Counted from the stretch's first letter, positions 47,633-57,477 are shown. The stretch: DNA of 64,000 nucleotides from CAZAPG01 sp964486935 (GCA_964486935.1 CAZAPG010000009.1:112211-176210); one strand, 5' to 3'. A program made the numbers and translations. Notes: generated by a model from the sequence alone, not told the origin.

Positions 47633-48646
47633 ATGGAAAAAATTATCACCCAGACGCGAAAAGATATCCTGGCTAACGAGTCTGCCAATTCCACGCAACC
47701 GGCAGCCAAACTAACCGTGCAGGAAGCGGCTGATATTATTGAGCGACTTCAGACAAATGTTAGCCAGGCGGCGGTAGTGCAGCCGCAAACCCTCAGATTA
47801 ATCCTGGCCACCATTCTGGCCAACGGACACCTGCTGTTAGAGGACGTACCCGGCGTGGGTAAAACGCTGGTGGCCAAAACGCTGGCCCGCTCCATCAGCG
47901 CCAGCTTCAAGCGCATTCAATGCACGCCCGATTTGCTGCCCAGCGATATTACCGGCACGTCTATTTACAACCAAAAAGAGCAGCGCTTTATTTTTATGCC
48001 CGGCCCGCTCTTTGCCCAGTTTGTGCTGGTCGATGAGATAAACCGGGCCACGCCGCGCACCCAATCCAGCCTGCTAGAGAGCATGGCCGAACGCCAGATT
48101 ACCGTTGACGGCCAGCGCTACCAGCTTGAAGAACCGTTTTTTCTGATTGCCACCCAAAACCCGGTTGAAACCGCCGGCACCTTTCCCCTGCCCGAAGCCC
48201 AACTGGACCGCTTTCTCATCTCGCTGAGTATGGGCTACCCCGAATTTGAAAATGAGGTGTTAATTTTAGAGCGTGAGGAGCATCAGGACCCTCTGCTGCA
48301 AATTGACCCCGTTATCTCGCCCGATGATGTTTTACATTTGCAAAATTTAGCGCGACGCGTTGGCGTGGCGCGCCCCTTAAAAGAGTACATTGTCAGGCTG
48401 CTGGCTGCCACTCGCGTTCACCCCGAAGTGCTGCTGGGCGTTAGCCCTCGCGGCGGCGTGGCCTTGCAGCGGGCCGCCCAGGCGATGGCCTTGCTCAACC
48501 ACCGCGATTTTGTAACGCCCGATGATATCAAAGCCGTGGCCAAAGGCGTCCTCTCCCACCGAATTATTACCCACGAACGCTCCACCGCTTTAACCCAACG
48601 CGTGGTCGAGTCTATTCTCAATTCCACTTCCGTTCCATTTGATTAA
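47633..48646 (+). CDS. MoxR family AAA+ ATPase
   Basis: 337 residues. Walker A DVPGVGKT near 72-79, Walker B FVLVDEIN, sensor 1 region LIATQNPVETAGTFPLPEAQLDRF (the MoxR hallmark), and an arginine-finger region in the C-terminal helical lid (GVSPRGGVALQRAAQAMALL). MoxR ATPases act as chaperone-like factors with DUF58/VWA proteins. It heads the three-gene operon with a DUF58 protein (13 bp gap) and a transglutaminase-like protein, an arrangement known from many bacteria. Confidence 0.92.
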   Translation: MEKIITQTRKDILANESANSTQPAAKLTVQEAADIIERLQTNVSQAAVVQPQTLRLILATILANGHLLLEDVPGVGKTLVAKTLARSISASFKRIQCTPDLLPSDITGTSIYNQKEQRFIFMPGPLFAQFVLVDEINRATPRTQSSLLESMAERQITVDGQRYQLEEPFFLIATQNPVETAGTFPLPEAQLDRFLISLSMGYPEFENEVLILEREEHQDPLLQIDPVISPDDVLHLQNLARRVGVARPLKEYIVRLLAATRVHPEVLLGVSPRGGVALQRAAQAMALLNHRDFVTPDDIKAVAKGVLSHRIITHERSTALTQRVVESILNSTSVPFD

Positions 48647-48659
48647 CCGGAAGGCAACC

Positions 48660-49895
48660 ATGCCAACAAAACGCGCCTGGGTATTTGGTCTGCTCGCCAT
48701 TGCGCTTTATCTCATGGCCAACCAAACCCAGGTCGGCTGGATTTACGTGATGTCTAACGGATTAGCCGGCCTGTTACTGGTTGCTTTTTTGTACTCTCTG
48801 GGCGGATTAAAATCGGTTGACGTGCGCCGCGCATGTCGCCCGCTGGCCGCGCCTTCATCGGAGGCAAATTTACCGGAAGCGCCCCTCCCAACCACCGATG
48901 AGGATGCACCCTTAAAGCCGCCCGAATTTTTTGAAGACGGCCCGGTTGAAGTCATTCTGAAAATAACCAACAGCCGCCTGAAACCCGCCTTTTTAATTAG
49001 CGGCCAGGAACAGTGCCCCTTTGCCCCGCCCGCCGACCAGACCCAGCCGCTGTTTGTGCCCGCGCTCTTCAAAGGTCGCCCGGCGCAGCTTGGCTACCAG
49101 ACCGTCTGCCATCGCCGGGGGTTGTACACGTTTCCGGCGGTGCGGTTGCGCTCGCAAGGGCCGTTTGGCCTTTTTGCCCGGCAGCGTTCAGTGCCAACGC
49201 CGGACGAATTACTCATTTACCCGGCCTATTATCCCCTCAAGCGGCTGCGCCTGCTGGAGAACAAAGGCTTTGCCGACCGGCAGGCGCTGCGCGTCGGCGC
49301 CGGCAGCGAGGTCATCGGCACCCGCGAATATCGCTCCGGCGACTCGCTGCGGCAAATTCACTGGCGCAGCACGGCCAGGGTTGGCAAGCTGGTGGTCAAA
49401 GAATTTTTGGATAACGACCAGTTGACCATGGCCGTTGCGCTGGACCTGTCAACCCAGGGCAACGTGGGCCAGGGCAAATACTGCACCTTTGAAACGGCGG
49501 TGCGGCTGGCGGCCAGCCTGGGCTACTACGCCACCCGTCAAAATATTCCGTTTCGACTGTTTGGGCACAGCCCGCGCTGGCGGCCTCCGGCTATTGCGCT
49601 CAGTTGGTGGGGATTGCTCAATTATCTGGCCAAAACGCAAAATGATGGGAGCGATTCCCTGGCTACCGTGTTATCCACTTTACCGCCGCTGCCCTTTGTC
49701 GTCGCGATGGTCAGCCGGCCCGATGAGTCGATTAGCCGGGAATTGCTATCGCTGCAACGGCGGGGAAGCCAAATTCTGGCCCTGTTCATCACCCCCGATG
49801 GCGCATTGCCGCCATCAGCCCCGCCCGGTAGCGAGGGGCTGGAGATAAAGGCAGTCAATGCTGAAAAGTGGCAGATGGCGTTGATGGAGTTGTAA
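48660..49895 (+). CDS. DUF58 domain protein
   Basis: 411 residues from the ATG behind CGGAAGG; a TTG at 48639 overlaps moxR but lacks a ribosome site. Two hydrophobic helices (about 8-22 and 27-45) anchor the N terminus. A beta-rich region follows. The DUF58 core is EYRSGDSLRQIHWRSTARVGKL, then VKEFLDNDQLTMAVALDLS, reminiscent of the vWA fold metal site. A C-terminal domain of about 120 residues has an AT-type Ser/Pro-rich end. It partners with MoxR and the transglutaminase protein; role in envelope or protein-complex assembly is inferred. Confidence 0.88.
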   Translation: MPTKRAWVFGLLAIALYLMANQTQVGWIYVMSNGLAGLLLVAFLYSLGGLKSVDVRRACRPLAAPSSEANLPEAPLPTTDEDAPLKPPEFFEDGPVEVILKITNSRLKPAFLISGQEQCPFAPPADQTQPLFVPALFKGRPAQLGYQTVCHRRGLYTFPAVRLRSQGPFGLFARQRSVPTPDELLIYPAYYPLKRLRLLENKGFADRQALRVGAGSEVIGTREYRSGDSLRQIHWRSTARVGKLVVKEFLDNDQLTMAVALDLSTQGNVGQGKYCTFETAVRLAASLGYYATRQNIPFRLFGHSPRWRPPAIALSWWGLLNYLAKTQNDGSDSLATVLSTLPPLPFVVAMVSRPDESISRELLSLQRRGSQILALFITPDGALPPSAPPGSEGLEIKAVNAEKWQMALMEL

Positions 49896-49925
49896 GGTTT
49901 CGTAGTATTTGTGGTTTGGAGAAAG

Positions 49926-49978
49926 GCGTATAGCGTGTTGCGTATTGCGTAAAATAAACGGAACACGCAATACGGAAA
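49926..49978. repeat. CGTATTGCGT quasi-palindrome between DUF58 and transglutaminase genes
   Basis: CGTATTGCGT (49941-49950) pairs with ACGCAATACG (49965-49974), with further GCGT units on the left. No T-run, so transcription into the next gene is likely. Confidence 0.5.
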
Positions 49979-49988
49979 AAGTCAGCCC

Positions 49989-52274
49989 ATGTTTGCGCGT
50001 CTGAAAAAGAAATTTACCAAAGAACCCGAATATTCCCTCACCCTGCGCTACACCATTCTGGCGGCGATGTTGATGCCGCTGCTGGCGCTGGGGCGGGTTC
50101 ACGGCGGCTTGTGGCCGCACGTCGTTGTGGCGGCCATTGGGATTGGCGCCGGGCACTGGTACAGCTACCAAAATTTGCAAAGGCAAAAGCAGCTTGTGCG
50201 GGGCATTATGTTTGTGGCTATCCACCTGGCCCTGGCTCTGATGTTTGCCGGGCTGGCGTTGGGCTGGACGGTGCCCCAGGCGCAGTTTGCCATTTTTGCC
50301 CAGGCCATTACCAGTTTTGACCTGCGCCATCGCGCCAGCCTGTTTAACACCTTAATTCACAGCCTGGCCATTTTTTATGTGGCGGCTTCACTCAGCCGCA
50401 CCGTTGAGTTGGCCATCTACCTGATTATGTTTGCCGCGCTGGCGCTGGCCGCCTTTTTCATCGCCGATAAAGAGAGCGGCCTGAAATCGGCCCGCTTGCA
50501 GCCGGCAAGGGGGGGGCAAAAATCGGGCGCAAAATTTTCGGCGCAGGCTCGCTCGCTGACAATTTTTGGGGTTGGTTTTGGGGCGCTGGCGCTGCTGGCC
50601 GTGTTTGTGGTTTTTCTTTTTACCCCGCGCTTTGCCAACCGGCCCATTGTGCCCCCCTTTACCCTGAATGTGCCGCTGCGGGGCGGCATCACCTCCCAAA
50701 TTATCAACCCGGCGGTGCCGCTGGTACAGGTCAACGGCTGGAGCGACGAGGTGGGCGACTACTATTTTGGCTTTGACGCCAATCTGGATTTGCGCTATCG
50801 CGGCGGTTTAAGCGACGATGTGGTAATGTACGTGCGCAGCCCCAGCCGCAGCTACTGGCGCAGCCACAGCTTTGATTATTACAACGGCCTTTTCTGGTCC
50901 ATCAGTGATAAAAGCGTCACCCAGATTGAAAACCCCGGCATCTATTATGAACTGCCTGCGCCGTTGGGGTCGCCCCAAACGCAAACGCCGTTTGGCGAAA
51001 CCCGGGCCGACGGCAACCGCTTTTGGCAGCGCGGCGGGCCGGCGCGCCACGTGGAAGAAGTTTTTAACCTTGAAGAGGGCATTCCGCCGGATGAACCCTG
51101 GCGCGCCGACCAGCAGGTTGTGCAAACCTTCAACATTGTCCGCAACCAGCCCAACCTTATTTTTGCCGCCTATCGTCCGGCGGAGTTGTTTATTGTCAGC
51201 CAGAGCATCTCGCTGGATACCAATGATGGCATCCGCGCCCCGGAGCCGCTCAAAGCCGGCATGACCTACAGCGTGGTCTCGTACCGCCCCAACTTTGAGC
51301 CGGATTTGCTCCGCCGCGCCGCCACCGATTACCCGCCGCACATTTCTCAAAAATATTTGCAACTACCGGACAACATTTCGGAGCGGGTCAAAAAGCTGGC
51401 GGTTGAGTTGGCCGCCCCGCACGATAACCATTTTGATAAGGTGACGGCGCTCAACAACTACCTGCTCACCATCCCTTATGACTTCTTCCCGCCGGCCCAC
51501 CCGCCCGGCGCAGAGGTGGTCGATAACTTTTTGTTTGTCGATAAACGGGGCTTTTGCGAGATGTACGCGACCTCGCTGGTGGTGATGGCCCGCAGTCTTG
51601 GGATTCCGGCCCGGCTGGCGACCGGCTATGGCTCCGGCAGTTACAGCCCTGTGACCGGCTACTACGAGGTGCGTTTCAGCGACGCCCACTCCTGGGCCGA
51701 GATTTATTTTCCCGATTACGGCTGGGTTCCCTTTGACCCCACGCCCGGCTGGGAACCGCAGCCCTACCCCACCCCTGTGCAAACCTGGCTCTTTGCCGAT
51801 AACGGCGAATTATTCAAACAACTTTCGGGGTTGAATCTGCCGGCCGGCGAGATTGCCGCCGGCAGTCTCGCCGGCCTGGCCGTGGCGCTGCCGGTATTGG
51901 CTGGGGTAATTTTGCTGGCCGGGTTGGCGGCGCTAATCCTGTTCTTTAGCCGGCGATTGCGGCGGCTGCTGGCTGCCTGGGCCGCCAATCGCTACAGCCA
52001 GATTGCGGACCAACCCCAGGTTCGCCGGGCCATTCTGAAAATTTACCATCAGGGCGAGCGGTGGGCGCAAAAGCGCACCAAATATCGCCCTCGCCACCCC
52101 TGGGAAACCGTCAGCGAGTACACTGCCGGCCTTGGGAATCCCCCCGCCCTGAGCCAACTCAGCCATCTGGCCGAAATCGCCGCCTATCGCCCCGAAGCGC
52201 CGGGGGCGGAGGATGTAGTCCGGGCCAAAGAGGCGTTAAGGGCGCTGAAAGGTGAAAGGGTGGCGGGGGGGTAA
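49989..52274 (+). CDS. transglutaminase-like membrane protein (TgpA type) with DUF4129
   Basis: 761 residues. An N-terminal block of about five or six TM helices (to residue 220), an extracytoplasmic beta region with RSPSRSYWRSHSFDYYNGLF, then a transglutaminase-like core. It has C523 in KRGFCEMYATSLVVMARSLG, H567 in DAHSWAEIYF and D576 in FPDYGWVPFDPTPGW. All three catalytic residues are present. A TM helix at about 620-655 and a C-terminal DUF4129 segment (YHQGERWAQKRTKYRPRHPW) complete the TgpA architecture. It may crosslink or cleave proteins in the cell envelope; substrate unknown. It is last in the MoxR operon. Confidence 0.9.
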   Translation: MFARLKKKFTKEPEYSLTLRYTILAAMLMPLLALGRVHGGLWPHVVVAAIGIGAGHWYSYQNLQRQKQLVRGIMFVAIHLALALMFAGLALGWTVPQAQFAIFAQAITSFDLRHRASLFNTLIHSLAIFYVAASLSRTVELAIYLIMFAALALAAFFIADKESGLKSARLQPARGGQKSGAKFSAQARSLTIFGVGFGALALLAVFVVFLFTPRFANRPIVPPFTLNVPLRGGITSQIINPAVPLVQVNGWSDEVGDYYFGFDANLDLRYRGGLSDDVVMYVRSPSRSYWRSHSFDYYNGLFWSISDKSVTQIENPGIYYELPAPLGSPQTQTPFGETRADGNRFWQRGGPARHVEEVFNLEEGIPPDEPWRADQQVVQTFNIVRNQPNLIFAAYRPAELFIVSQSISLDTNDGIRAPEPLKAGMTYSVVSYRPNFEPDLLRRAATDYPPHISQKYLQLPDNISERVKKLAVELAAPHDNHFDKVTALNNYLLTIPYDFFPPAHPPGAEVVDNFLFVDKRGFCEMYATSLVVMARSLGIPARLATGYGSGSYSPVTGYYEVRFSDAHSWAEIYFPDYGWVPFDPTPGWEPQPYPTPVQTWLFADNGELFKQLSGLNLPAGEIAAGSLAGLAVALPVLAGVILLAGLAALILFFSRRLRRLLAAWAANRYSQIADQPQVRRAILKIYHQGERWAQKRTKYRPRHPWETVSEYTAGLGNPPALSQLSHLAEIAAYRPEAPGAEDVVRAKEALRALKGERVAGG

Positions 52275-52404
52275 AATTACTAATGTCACATTTTTACCGA
52301 TGAATCAAAAGATTTAGGTGAAAACTTGCGACTTGTTACCTGCCACTTGCCTGAAATCAGGTTGATGGCGAAAACCCTGTGACACTAATATAACCGCTCT
52401 CTAT

Positions 52405-54147
52405 TTACCCCCGATAGCGGTTGGTAATCGGCAGGCGGCGGTCTTTGCCAAAGGCTTTGGTGGTGATTTTGGGGCCGGGGGGAGCCTGGCGGCGTTTGTA
52501 CTCGTTGACATCGACCAGCCGGATGACGCGCCGCACCGTGGCTTCATCGTAGCCCAGGGCGACAATTTCAGCGGCGCTGTACTCGTCCTCGATGTAGGCG
52601 GCCAGAATCGCGTCTAAAATGTCGTACTCCGGCAGGGAGTCGGTATCTTTCTGGTCGGGCCGCAGCTCGGCCGAAGGGGGTTTTTGCAACACATTTTGGG
52701 GGATGGCCTGGCCGATTTTTTCGTTGCGGTAGCGGCACAGCTCGTAGACCAGCGTTTTGGGCACATCTTTGATGACGGCAAAGCCGCCGGCCATATCGCC
52801 GTAGATGGTGGCGTAGCCCACGGCCAGCTCGCTTTTGTTGCCGGTGGTCAGCACCAGCCAGCCAAATTTGTTGCTGAGGGCCATCAGCACGTTGCCGCGC
52901 GCCCGGCTTTGCAGATTTTCCTCGGCCACGCCGGGTTGGGTATCTTTAAAAGCCTCGGCCAGCATGTCCAGATAAGCCTGGTGAGCCGGCTCGATGGGGA
53001 TGGTCATAGAATTGATGCCCAATCGCTCGACCATCTCGGCGGCGTCGCTTTTGGAATGGTCCGACGAGAAGCGCGAGGGCATCAGCACGCCGGTCACGTT
53101 TTCCGGCCCCAGCGCGTCGGCGGCAATGGCGGCCACCAGCGAGCTGTCAATGCCGCCGGACAGGCCGATGGCTACTTTGCTGAAACCATTTTTGCGGACG
53201 TAATCGCGAGTCCCCAGCACCAGGGCGCTGTAAACTTCTTCTATCCGTTCCGGCGGGGCGGCCATGGCTTTGGGGGGAAGCGGTTGGGCGGGGAGAGCGT
53301 TGCCGGGCAATGTGACCCGTTGAAAATCGCTGGCGTAAATACCGGCCAGCGAGTCTTTGCGGCGGCGCGGGTCGCGGAGGCGCTGCCGGAAGACGTTGCC
53401 GATGTTGAGGTCGGCCACAATAAAATCCTCGTCAAAGGATTTGCCGCGGGCCAGCACGTTGCCCCGCTCGTCGATGATGAGGCTGCTGCCGTCAAAGACC
53501 AGTTCATCCTGCCCGCCGACGAGGTTGCAGAAGGCGACAATAGCCACGTTATCGGCGGCGCGGGTGGCCAGCATGCGCTCGCGGCTTTTTATTTTGCCGC
53601 TCTGGTAGGGCGAGGCCGAGATGTTGAGCAGCAGTTCGGCTCCGGCGGCGGCCTGGGCTTCGGGCGGGCCGGCCGGGTACCAGATATCTTCGCACACGCT
53701 CACGCCAAAGCAGGCGTCCCGGTCGGCGGCGGGGGTGGAGAGGGTGAAGAGGATGGGCGTGTCGCCGGAGGCAAAATAGCGGTCCTCATCAAACACGGCG
53801 TAGTTGGGCAATAGCGATTTGTGGTAGATACCGGCCAGTTCGCCGTTGTGCAGCACGGCGGCGGCGTTGTAAATGTCATCGCGGCGCTCTACAAAGCCAA
53901 TCACCGCCGTTAGCCCGCGCGTGTGGGGCAGCAAAGCATCCAGCGCCCGCCGATTGGCGGCGGCAAAGCCCGGCTTGAGCAGCAAATCTTCCGGGGGGTA
54001 GCCGGCCAGAGTCAACTCTGGAAAGAGGATGATGTTGGCCTGCTGCTTCCTGGCCCGCTCTAAATTTGCCTGTATTTTGGCCGCGTTGCCGTCAATATCG
54101 CCAACGGTGGTATTAATTTGGGTCAGGGCAATTCTAAGGGTAGTCAC
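52405..54147 (-). CDS. nadE: NAD+ synthase, glutamine-dependent
   Basis: 580 residues, the long glutamine-hydrolysing form. The N-terminal nitrilase-type glutaminase has the triad E44, K110 and C152 (PELTLAG, YHKSLLP, CEDIWYP). The C-terminal synthetase has the P-loop SGGIDSS at 330-336, with the segments LSNKFGWLVLTTGNKSELAVGYATIYGDM and PPSAELRPDQKDTDSLPEYD as in NadE. It makes NAD from deamido-NAD in the last step of the pathway. Single gene; no other nad gene adjacent. Confidence 0.95.
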   Translation of the reverse strand: MTTLRIALTQINTTVGDIDGNAAKIQANLERARKQQANIILFPELTLAGYPPEDLLLKPGFAAANRRALDALLPHTRGLTAVIGFVERRDDIYNAAAVLHNGELAGIYHKSLLPNYAVFDEDRYFASGDTPILFTLSTPAADRDACFGVSVCEDIWYPAGPPEAQAAAGAELLLNISASPYQSGKIKSRERMLATRAADNVAIVAFCNLVGGQDELVFDGSSLIIDERGNVLARGKSFDEDFIVADLNIGNVFRQRLRDPRRRKDSLAGIYASDFQRVTLPGNALPAQPLPPKAMAAPPERIEEVYSALVLGTRDYVRKNGFSKVAIGLSGGIDSSLVAAIAADALGPENVTGVLMPSRFSSDHSKSDAAEMVERLGINSMTIPIEPAHQAYLDMLAEAFKDTQPGVAEENLQSRARGNVLMALSNKFGWLVLTTGNKSELAVGYATIYGDMAGGFAVIKDVPKTLVYELCRYRNEKIGQAIPQNVLQKPPSAELRPDQKDTDSLPEYDILDAILAAYIEDEYSAAEIVALGYDEATVRRVIRLVDVNEYKRRQAPPGPKITTKAFGKDRRLPITNRYRG

Positions 54148-54203
54148 AATGTTTTCTTATAGAAATGCAAAGTTCGCTAGCCAAAAAACCGTTAAGCAGA
54201 GCC

Positions 54204-54285
54204 GACGAAAGACGAAGGACGATTGACGAAGGGCAAAACGGCTGCAATTTGTTCGTCACGCTGCGCGGTCATTGGTCTTTCGTCC
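54204..54285. repeat. GACGAA-type quasi-palindromic repeat
   Basis: GACGAAAGACGAAGGACGAT (from 54204) is mirrored by GTCATTGGTCTTTCGTC (54269-54285). It is related to the element at 41355-41425. Confidence 0.65.
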
Positions 54286-54314
54286 CTGGCTTTATATCGC
54301 TATCAAACGACTGC

Positions 54315-54899
54315 CTACCCGTTTGCCGCTTCGTGGGCCAGAATAATGGCTTCGGCCACTTCTTTCATGGGTTTGCGGGTGTTCATGCTCATCTTCTGGA
54401 TTTTGCGGAAGGCTTCGTTTTCATCCATGCCCTGGGTGTCCATTAAAATACCCTTGGCCCGCTCGACCAGCTTGCGAGTTTCGAGCGCGTTTTGCAGGTC
54501 GGTTACTTCCTGGCGCACGGTTCTGAACTCGTTAAAGCGGGAGAGGGCCACTTCGATGGCGGGCATCAGGTCGGCCTCTCGGAACGGTTTGACCAGGTAG
54601 CCAACCACGCCAGCTTCTTTGGCCCGGTCTACCAGCTCTTTTTGGCCGTAGGCGGTCAGCAAAACCACCGGCGCAACCTGCTCTTCGGTTAAAATTTTGG
54701 CCGCCTCGATGCCGTCCAGGTTGGGCATTTTGATATCCATGAGGACCACATCGGGTTTCAGCTCGCGGGCCAGGTTGACGGCGCTCTGGCCGTCGCCCAC
54801 GTCGCCTACCACCAGGTAGCCCAGGTTGGTCAGCATTTCTTTCAAGTCGGCTCTGACAATTGATTCATCATCGGCTATAATGATACGTGTTCTTTCCAC
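54315..54899 (-). CDS. ANTAR-domain response regulator (AmiR/NasT, PdtaR-like)
   Basis: 194 residues. Receiver domain with acidic pair D10/D11, phosphoacceptor D55 (VVLMDIKMP), T82 and K104. A coiled-coil linker leads into an ANTAR domain (about 130-190): LETRKLVERAKGILMDTQGM, ENEAFRKIQKMSMNTRKPMKEVAEAII, the three-helix bundle that binds tandem RNA stem-loops and prevents termination. It is the partner of the histidine kinase in front, with a 25 bp overlap. Targets would be RNAs with paired hexanucleotide-loop hairpins. None is clear in this window. Confidence 0.93.
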   Translation of the reverse strand: MERTRIIIADDESIVRADLKEMLTNLGYLVVGDVGDGQSAVNLARELKPDVVLMDIKMPNLDGIEAAKILTEEQVAPVVLLTAYGQKELVDRAKEAGVVGYLVKPFREADLMPAIEVALSRFNEFRTVRQEVTDLQNALETRKLVERAKGILMDTQGMDENEAFRKIQKMSMNTRKPMKEVAEAIILAHEAANG

Positions 54900-56449
54900 C
54901 CTTCTTCACCTCTGAAAATATTTTTGGAGAAGGTGATTTTTACGGTCAGTCCCTCTCCCTGATTGATACCATTTTTTTCTAATTCGATATGACCTTTTAA
55001 GTCATCTTCAACCAATATTTTTACAATTTGTAGCCCCATACTATCGGCTTTATCAAAGTGAAAGTCGTCGGCCACGCCGCTGCCGTTATCGGCTACTCTA
55101 ATGATAACCTCATCGCCGGTATCTTCCAAATTTATTTGAACCAACCCTTCTTTTTTGTGGGCAAAGCCGTGTTCAACCGCATTTTGCACCAACTCATTAA
55201 TAATCAGCGAGCAGGCCGTGGCCTGGCGCGCCGGCAGGTAAATGGAATCGCCGCTGCTTTCCAGCCGAATCACTCTATCGGGGCTGAGCATACCCTGTTG
55301 AAACTGGCTTAAAATGCGGTTGCTGACCTCTTTGATGTTGATAATGTTGGAGCTGTTGCTCGATAGAAACTCGTGGATAACGGCCACGCTCAAAATGCGG
55401 GCCAGCGCCTCTTCCAGGGCCAGCCGGGCTTCATCGGATTGAACCCGGCGAATCTGCATGCGCAGCAGCCCGGCAATGGTTTGCAAATTGTTTTTTACCC
55501 GGTGGTGGACCTCCTGAATCATCGCGTTTTTGATGCGAATCTCTTCATCTTGCCGGCGGGCTTCGGTGGCGTCGTGCAAAAGTATCAGCACGCCGCTTTT
55601 TTTGGCCGAGCGCGCGGGTCTGAGAAAATTTGGCAAAAAGCCGTAGCCGGCGCGATGGCTGACCAGCGGAATGGCCTTGCGAATCCAGACCCGGCTGGCC
55701 TCTTCGGTTTCCCACTCCAGGCAGCGCTGCTGGGCCAGGGCCTCGCGCCGCAATTCGTCGTCGCCGGTTTCCAGGTTGGCAATATGACGCCCCACCAGCG
55801 TTTCTTTGTAGCCGATGCGCCGGTACAGGTTGGCTGCCACCCCACTGGCGTAACGGATAATGCCCTCGTTATCGGTATAAATGATGCCGTCTTGCTCGCC
55901 AAAATATGATAGCTCTTCTGCGCCAAATATCTGGCCGCACAGCAGCATAGCCTGTAATTTTTTAAGCGCCCGCTTGTAAACCCCACTGCGCAGCCGGTGG
56001 CGTTCGTACTCAATTAGATTGGTGACAATCACCAGGGCGGCCACCACTCGTGGATTTTCTCGGGGCCAGTTGTGAGGCTGGCTATAACCGGTAATGGTTG
56101 GGCAATCTGGCGGAAAATAAATTGGAAAGGGTTGCCGAACGACAGGCGCGCCTTCGGCAATAAAGCTGCGCTGCTCTTTTTGGGCCTCACCCGACTCAAA
56201 AACCTGCGGCACTTCTGGCCGGTGGTCAAAGCTAACCAGGCGACCTTCTCGGCTGCGGTTATAAACGTGGGCCAGCGAGTGAGGCTGGGCGTGGGCTAAA
56301 ATCACCATTTCATCGTTAGATTTTTGGCCGTACATTAAAATATCGGCCCGGCTCAAATCGGCCACAATATTCATCTGCTGTTCAATTAACCGCAAAAACC
56401 TGATGGCGGGTTCGGTGATATGCAAACATTCATTAACCGCGTGATGCAT
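54875..56449 (-). CDS. histidine kinase of the HisKA_2/HWE-related group (PdtaS-like)
   Basis: 524 residues. The N-terminal part (about 10-165) resembles the PdtaS N-terminal sensory domain (GAF-like). A PAS domain follows at about 180-300 (DGIIYTDNEGIIRYASG). The dimerisation and phosphoacceptor helix has H315/H316 in QEVHHRVKNNLQTIAGLLRM. The C-terminal ATPase has NELVQNAVEHGF (N box) and VADNGSGVADDF (G1). No TM helix. Such soluble kinases pair with ANTAR regulators in Actinobacteria and Chloroflexota, including PdtaS-PdtaR. It overlaps fmt by 17 bp and the regulator by 25 bp. Confidence 0.92.
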   Translation of the reverse strand: MHHAVNECLHITEPAIRFLRLIEQQMNIVADLSRADILMYGQKSNDEMVILAHAQPHSLAHVYNRSREGRLVSFDHRPEVPQVFESGEAQKEQRSFIAEGAPVVRQPFPIYFPPDCPTITGYSQPHNWPRENPRVVAALVIVTNLIEYERHRLRSGVYKRALKKLQAMLLCGQIFGAEELSYFGEQDGIIYTDNEGIIRYASGVAANLYRRIGYKETLVGRHIANLETGDDELRREALAQQRCLEWETEEASRVWIRKAIPLVSHRAGYGFLPNFLRPARSAKKSGVLILLHDATEARRQDEEIRIKNAMIQEVHHRVKNNLQTIAGLLRMQIRRVQSDEARLALEEALARILSVAVIHEFLSSNSSNIINIKEVSNRILSQFQQGMLSPDRVIRLESSGDSIYLPARQATACSLIINELVQNAVEHGFAHKKEGLVQINLEDTGDEVIIRVADNGSGVADDFHFDKADSMGLQIVKILVEDDLKGHIELEKNGINQGEGLTVKITFSKNIFRGEEGWKEHVSL

Positions 56450-57416
56450 GTGGCTGTTGGTCCCCTAATTCAATTCCCACCAGTTCCGGCTGGCCGTTTA
56501 GCATGGCCTCGGCGCTCATGGTGGTTTTTCCGGCAGGCTGAACTTCAATAAGGCGCAGCGCGCCTTTGCCGGTGGCAACATACACCGCCCGATTGTCACC
56601 GGTAAAAAGCGCGCCCGGCCCGGCCCGGCTGGGTAACTCAATTTCAGCGGCCGGTTGAACGGCCAAAATTTTTATCTGGCCGCGCGGCCCGTAGGTAAAG
56701 GTTCCCGGCCAAGGGTTATAGGCCCGCACCTGCCGATCAATTTCGTCAGCCGTTTGCGACCAGTCAATCAGGCCATCCTGTTTTTTGAGCAGCCGGGTTT
56801 TGGTGGCCTGCTCATCATTTTGCGGCTGCGGCTCAAGCTGGCCCAATAACCAGGCCGGCAGCGTTTCGACCAGCAGCTTTGCCCCCAACTCGGCCAGTTC
56901 AGCGGTGAGCGCGCCGCCGGTGTGGTCGGGCCGAATTGGGATAGCGCGTTGAGCGATAATGGGGCCGGTATCCAACCCTTCGTCCATCAGCATTAAGGTG
57001 ACGCCCGTCTGGGAGTCGCCGGCCTGAATAGCGGCTGTTACCGGCGACGCGCCTCGCCAGCGCGGCAGCAGCGAGGCATGGACATTAATACAGCCGTGGG
57101 GCGGCAGGTTGAGCACATTTTTGCGTAAAATCTGGCCAAAGGCGGCCACCACAATTAAATCTGGTTCAAGGCCGGCCAGTTGGGTAAACGCCTCGTCGGT
57201 TTTGAGCGTTTCGGGCTGCAATGCCGGCAGGCCGGCTTGTTGAGCCGCTACCTTTACCGGCGGCGGCGTCAAGGTTCTGCCGCGCCCGCTGGGCCGGTCG
57301 GGTTGGGTAACAACGCCCGCCAACTGCCAGGTGTCCGGGGCAGATGAGTCGATTAAAGCCTTTAACGGAGGGACCGCAAAATCGGACGTCCCCATAAAAA
57401 CTATTTTTACAGACAA
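56433..57416 (-). CDS. fmt: methionyl-tRNA formyltransferase
   Basis: 327 residues. N-terminal formyltransferase domain beginning with VKIVFMGTSDFAVPPLKAL, the catalytic region NVHASLLPRWRGASPVTAAI with the N-x-H, and GVTLMLMDEGLDTGPI. The C-terminal domain has IDRQVRAYNPWPGTFT. It formylates initiator tRNA. Normally fmt sits beside def. Here the downstream genes are a histidine kinase and an ANTAR regulator, which overlap its end, so the three form one transcription unit. Confidence 0.95.
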   Translation of the reverse strand: MSVKIVFMGTSDFAVPPLKALIDSSAPDTWQLAGVVTQPDRPSGRGRTLTPPPVKVAAQQAGLPALQPETLKTDEAFTQLAGLEPDLIVVAAFGQILRKNVLNLPPHGCINVHASLLPRWRGASPVTAAIQAGDSQTGVTLMLMDEGLDTGPIIAQRAIPIRPDHTGGALTAELAELGAKLLVETLPAWLLGQLEPQPQNDEQATKTRLLKKQDGLIDWSQTADEIDRQVRAYNPWPGTFTYGPRGQIKILAVQPAAEIELPSRAGPGALFTGDNRAVYVATGKGALRLIEVQPAGKTTMSAEAMLNGQPELVGIELGDQQPHASRG

Positions 57417-57460
57417 CGGTTGCTCCTTGTAAATACTGTGGCCAGTAAGCAGTAATTAGT

Positions 57461-57477
57461 AACCTGAAACCCGAAAC
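57461..57477. repeat. copy of the GAAACC-type repeat
   Basis: The 17-mer AACCTGAAACCCGAAAC matches 8991-9007 exactly; located in the leader of fmt. Confidence 0.6.
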
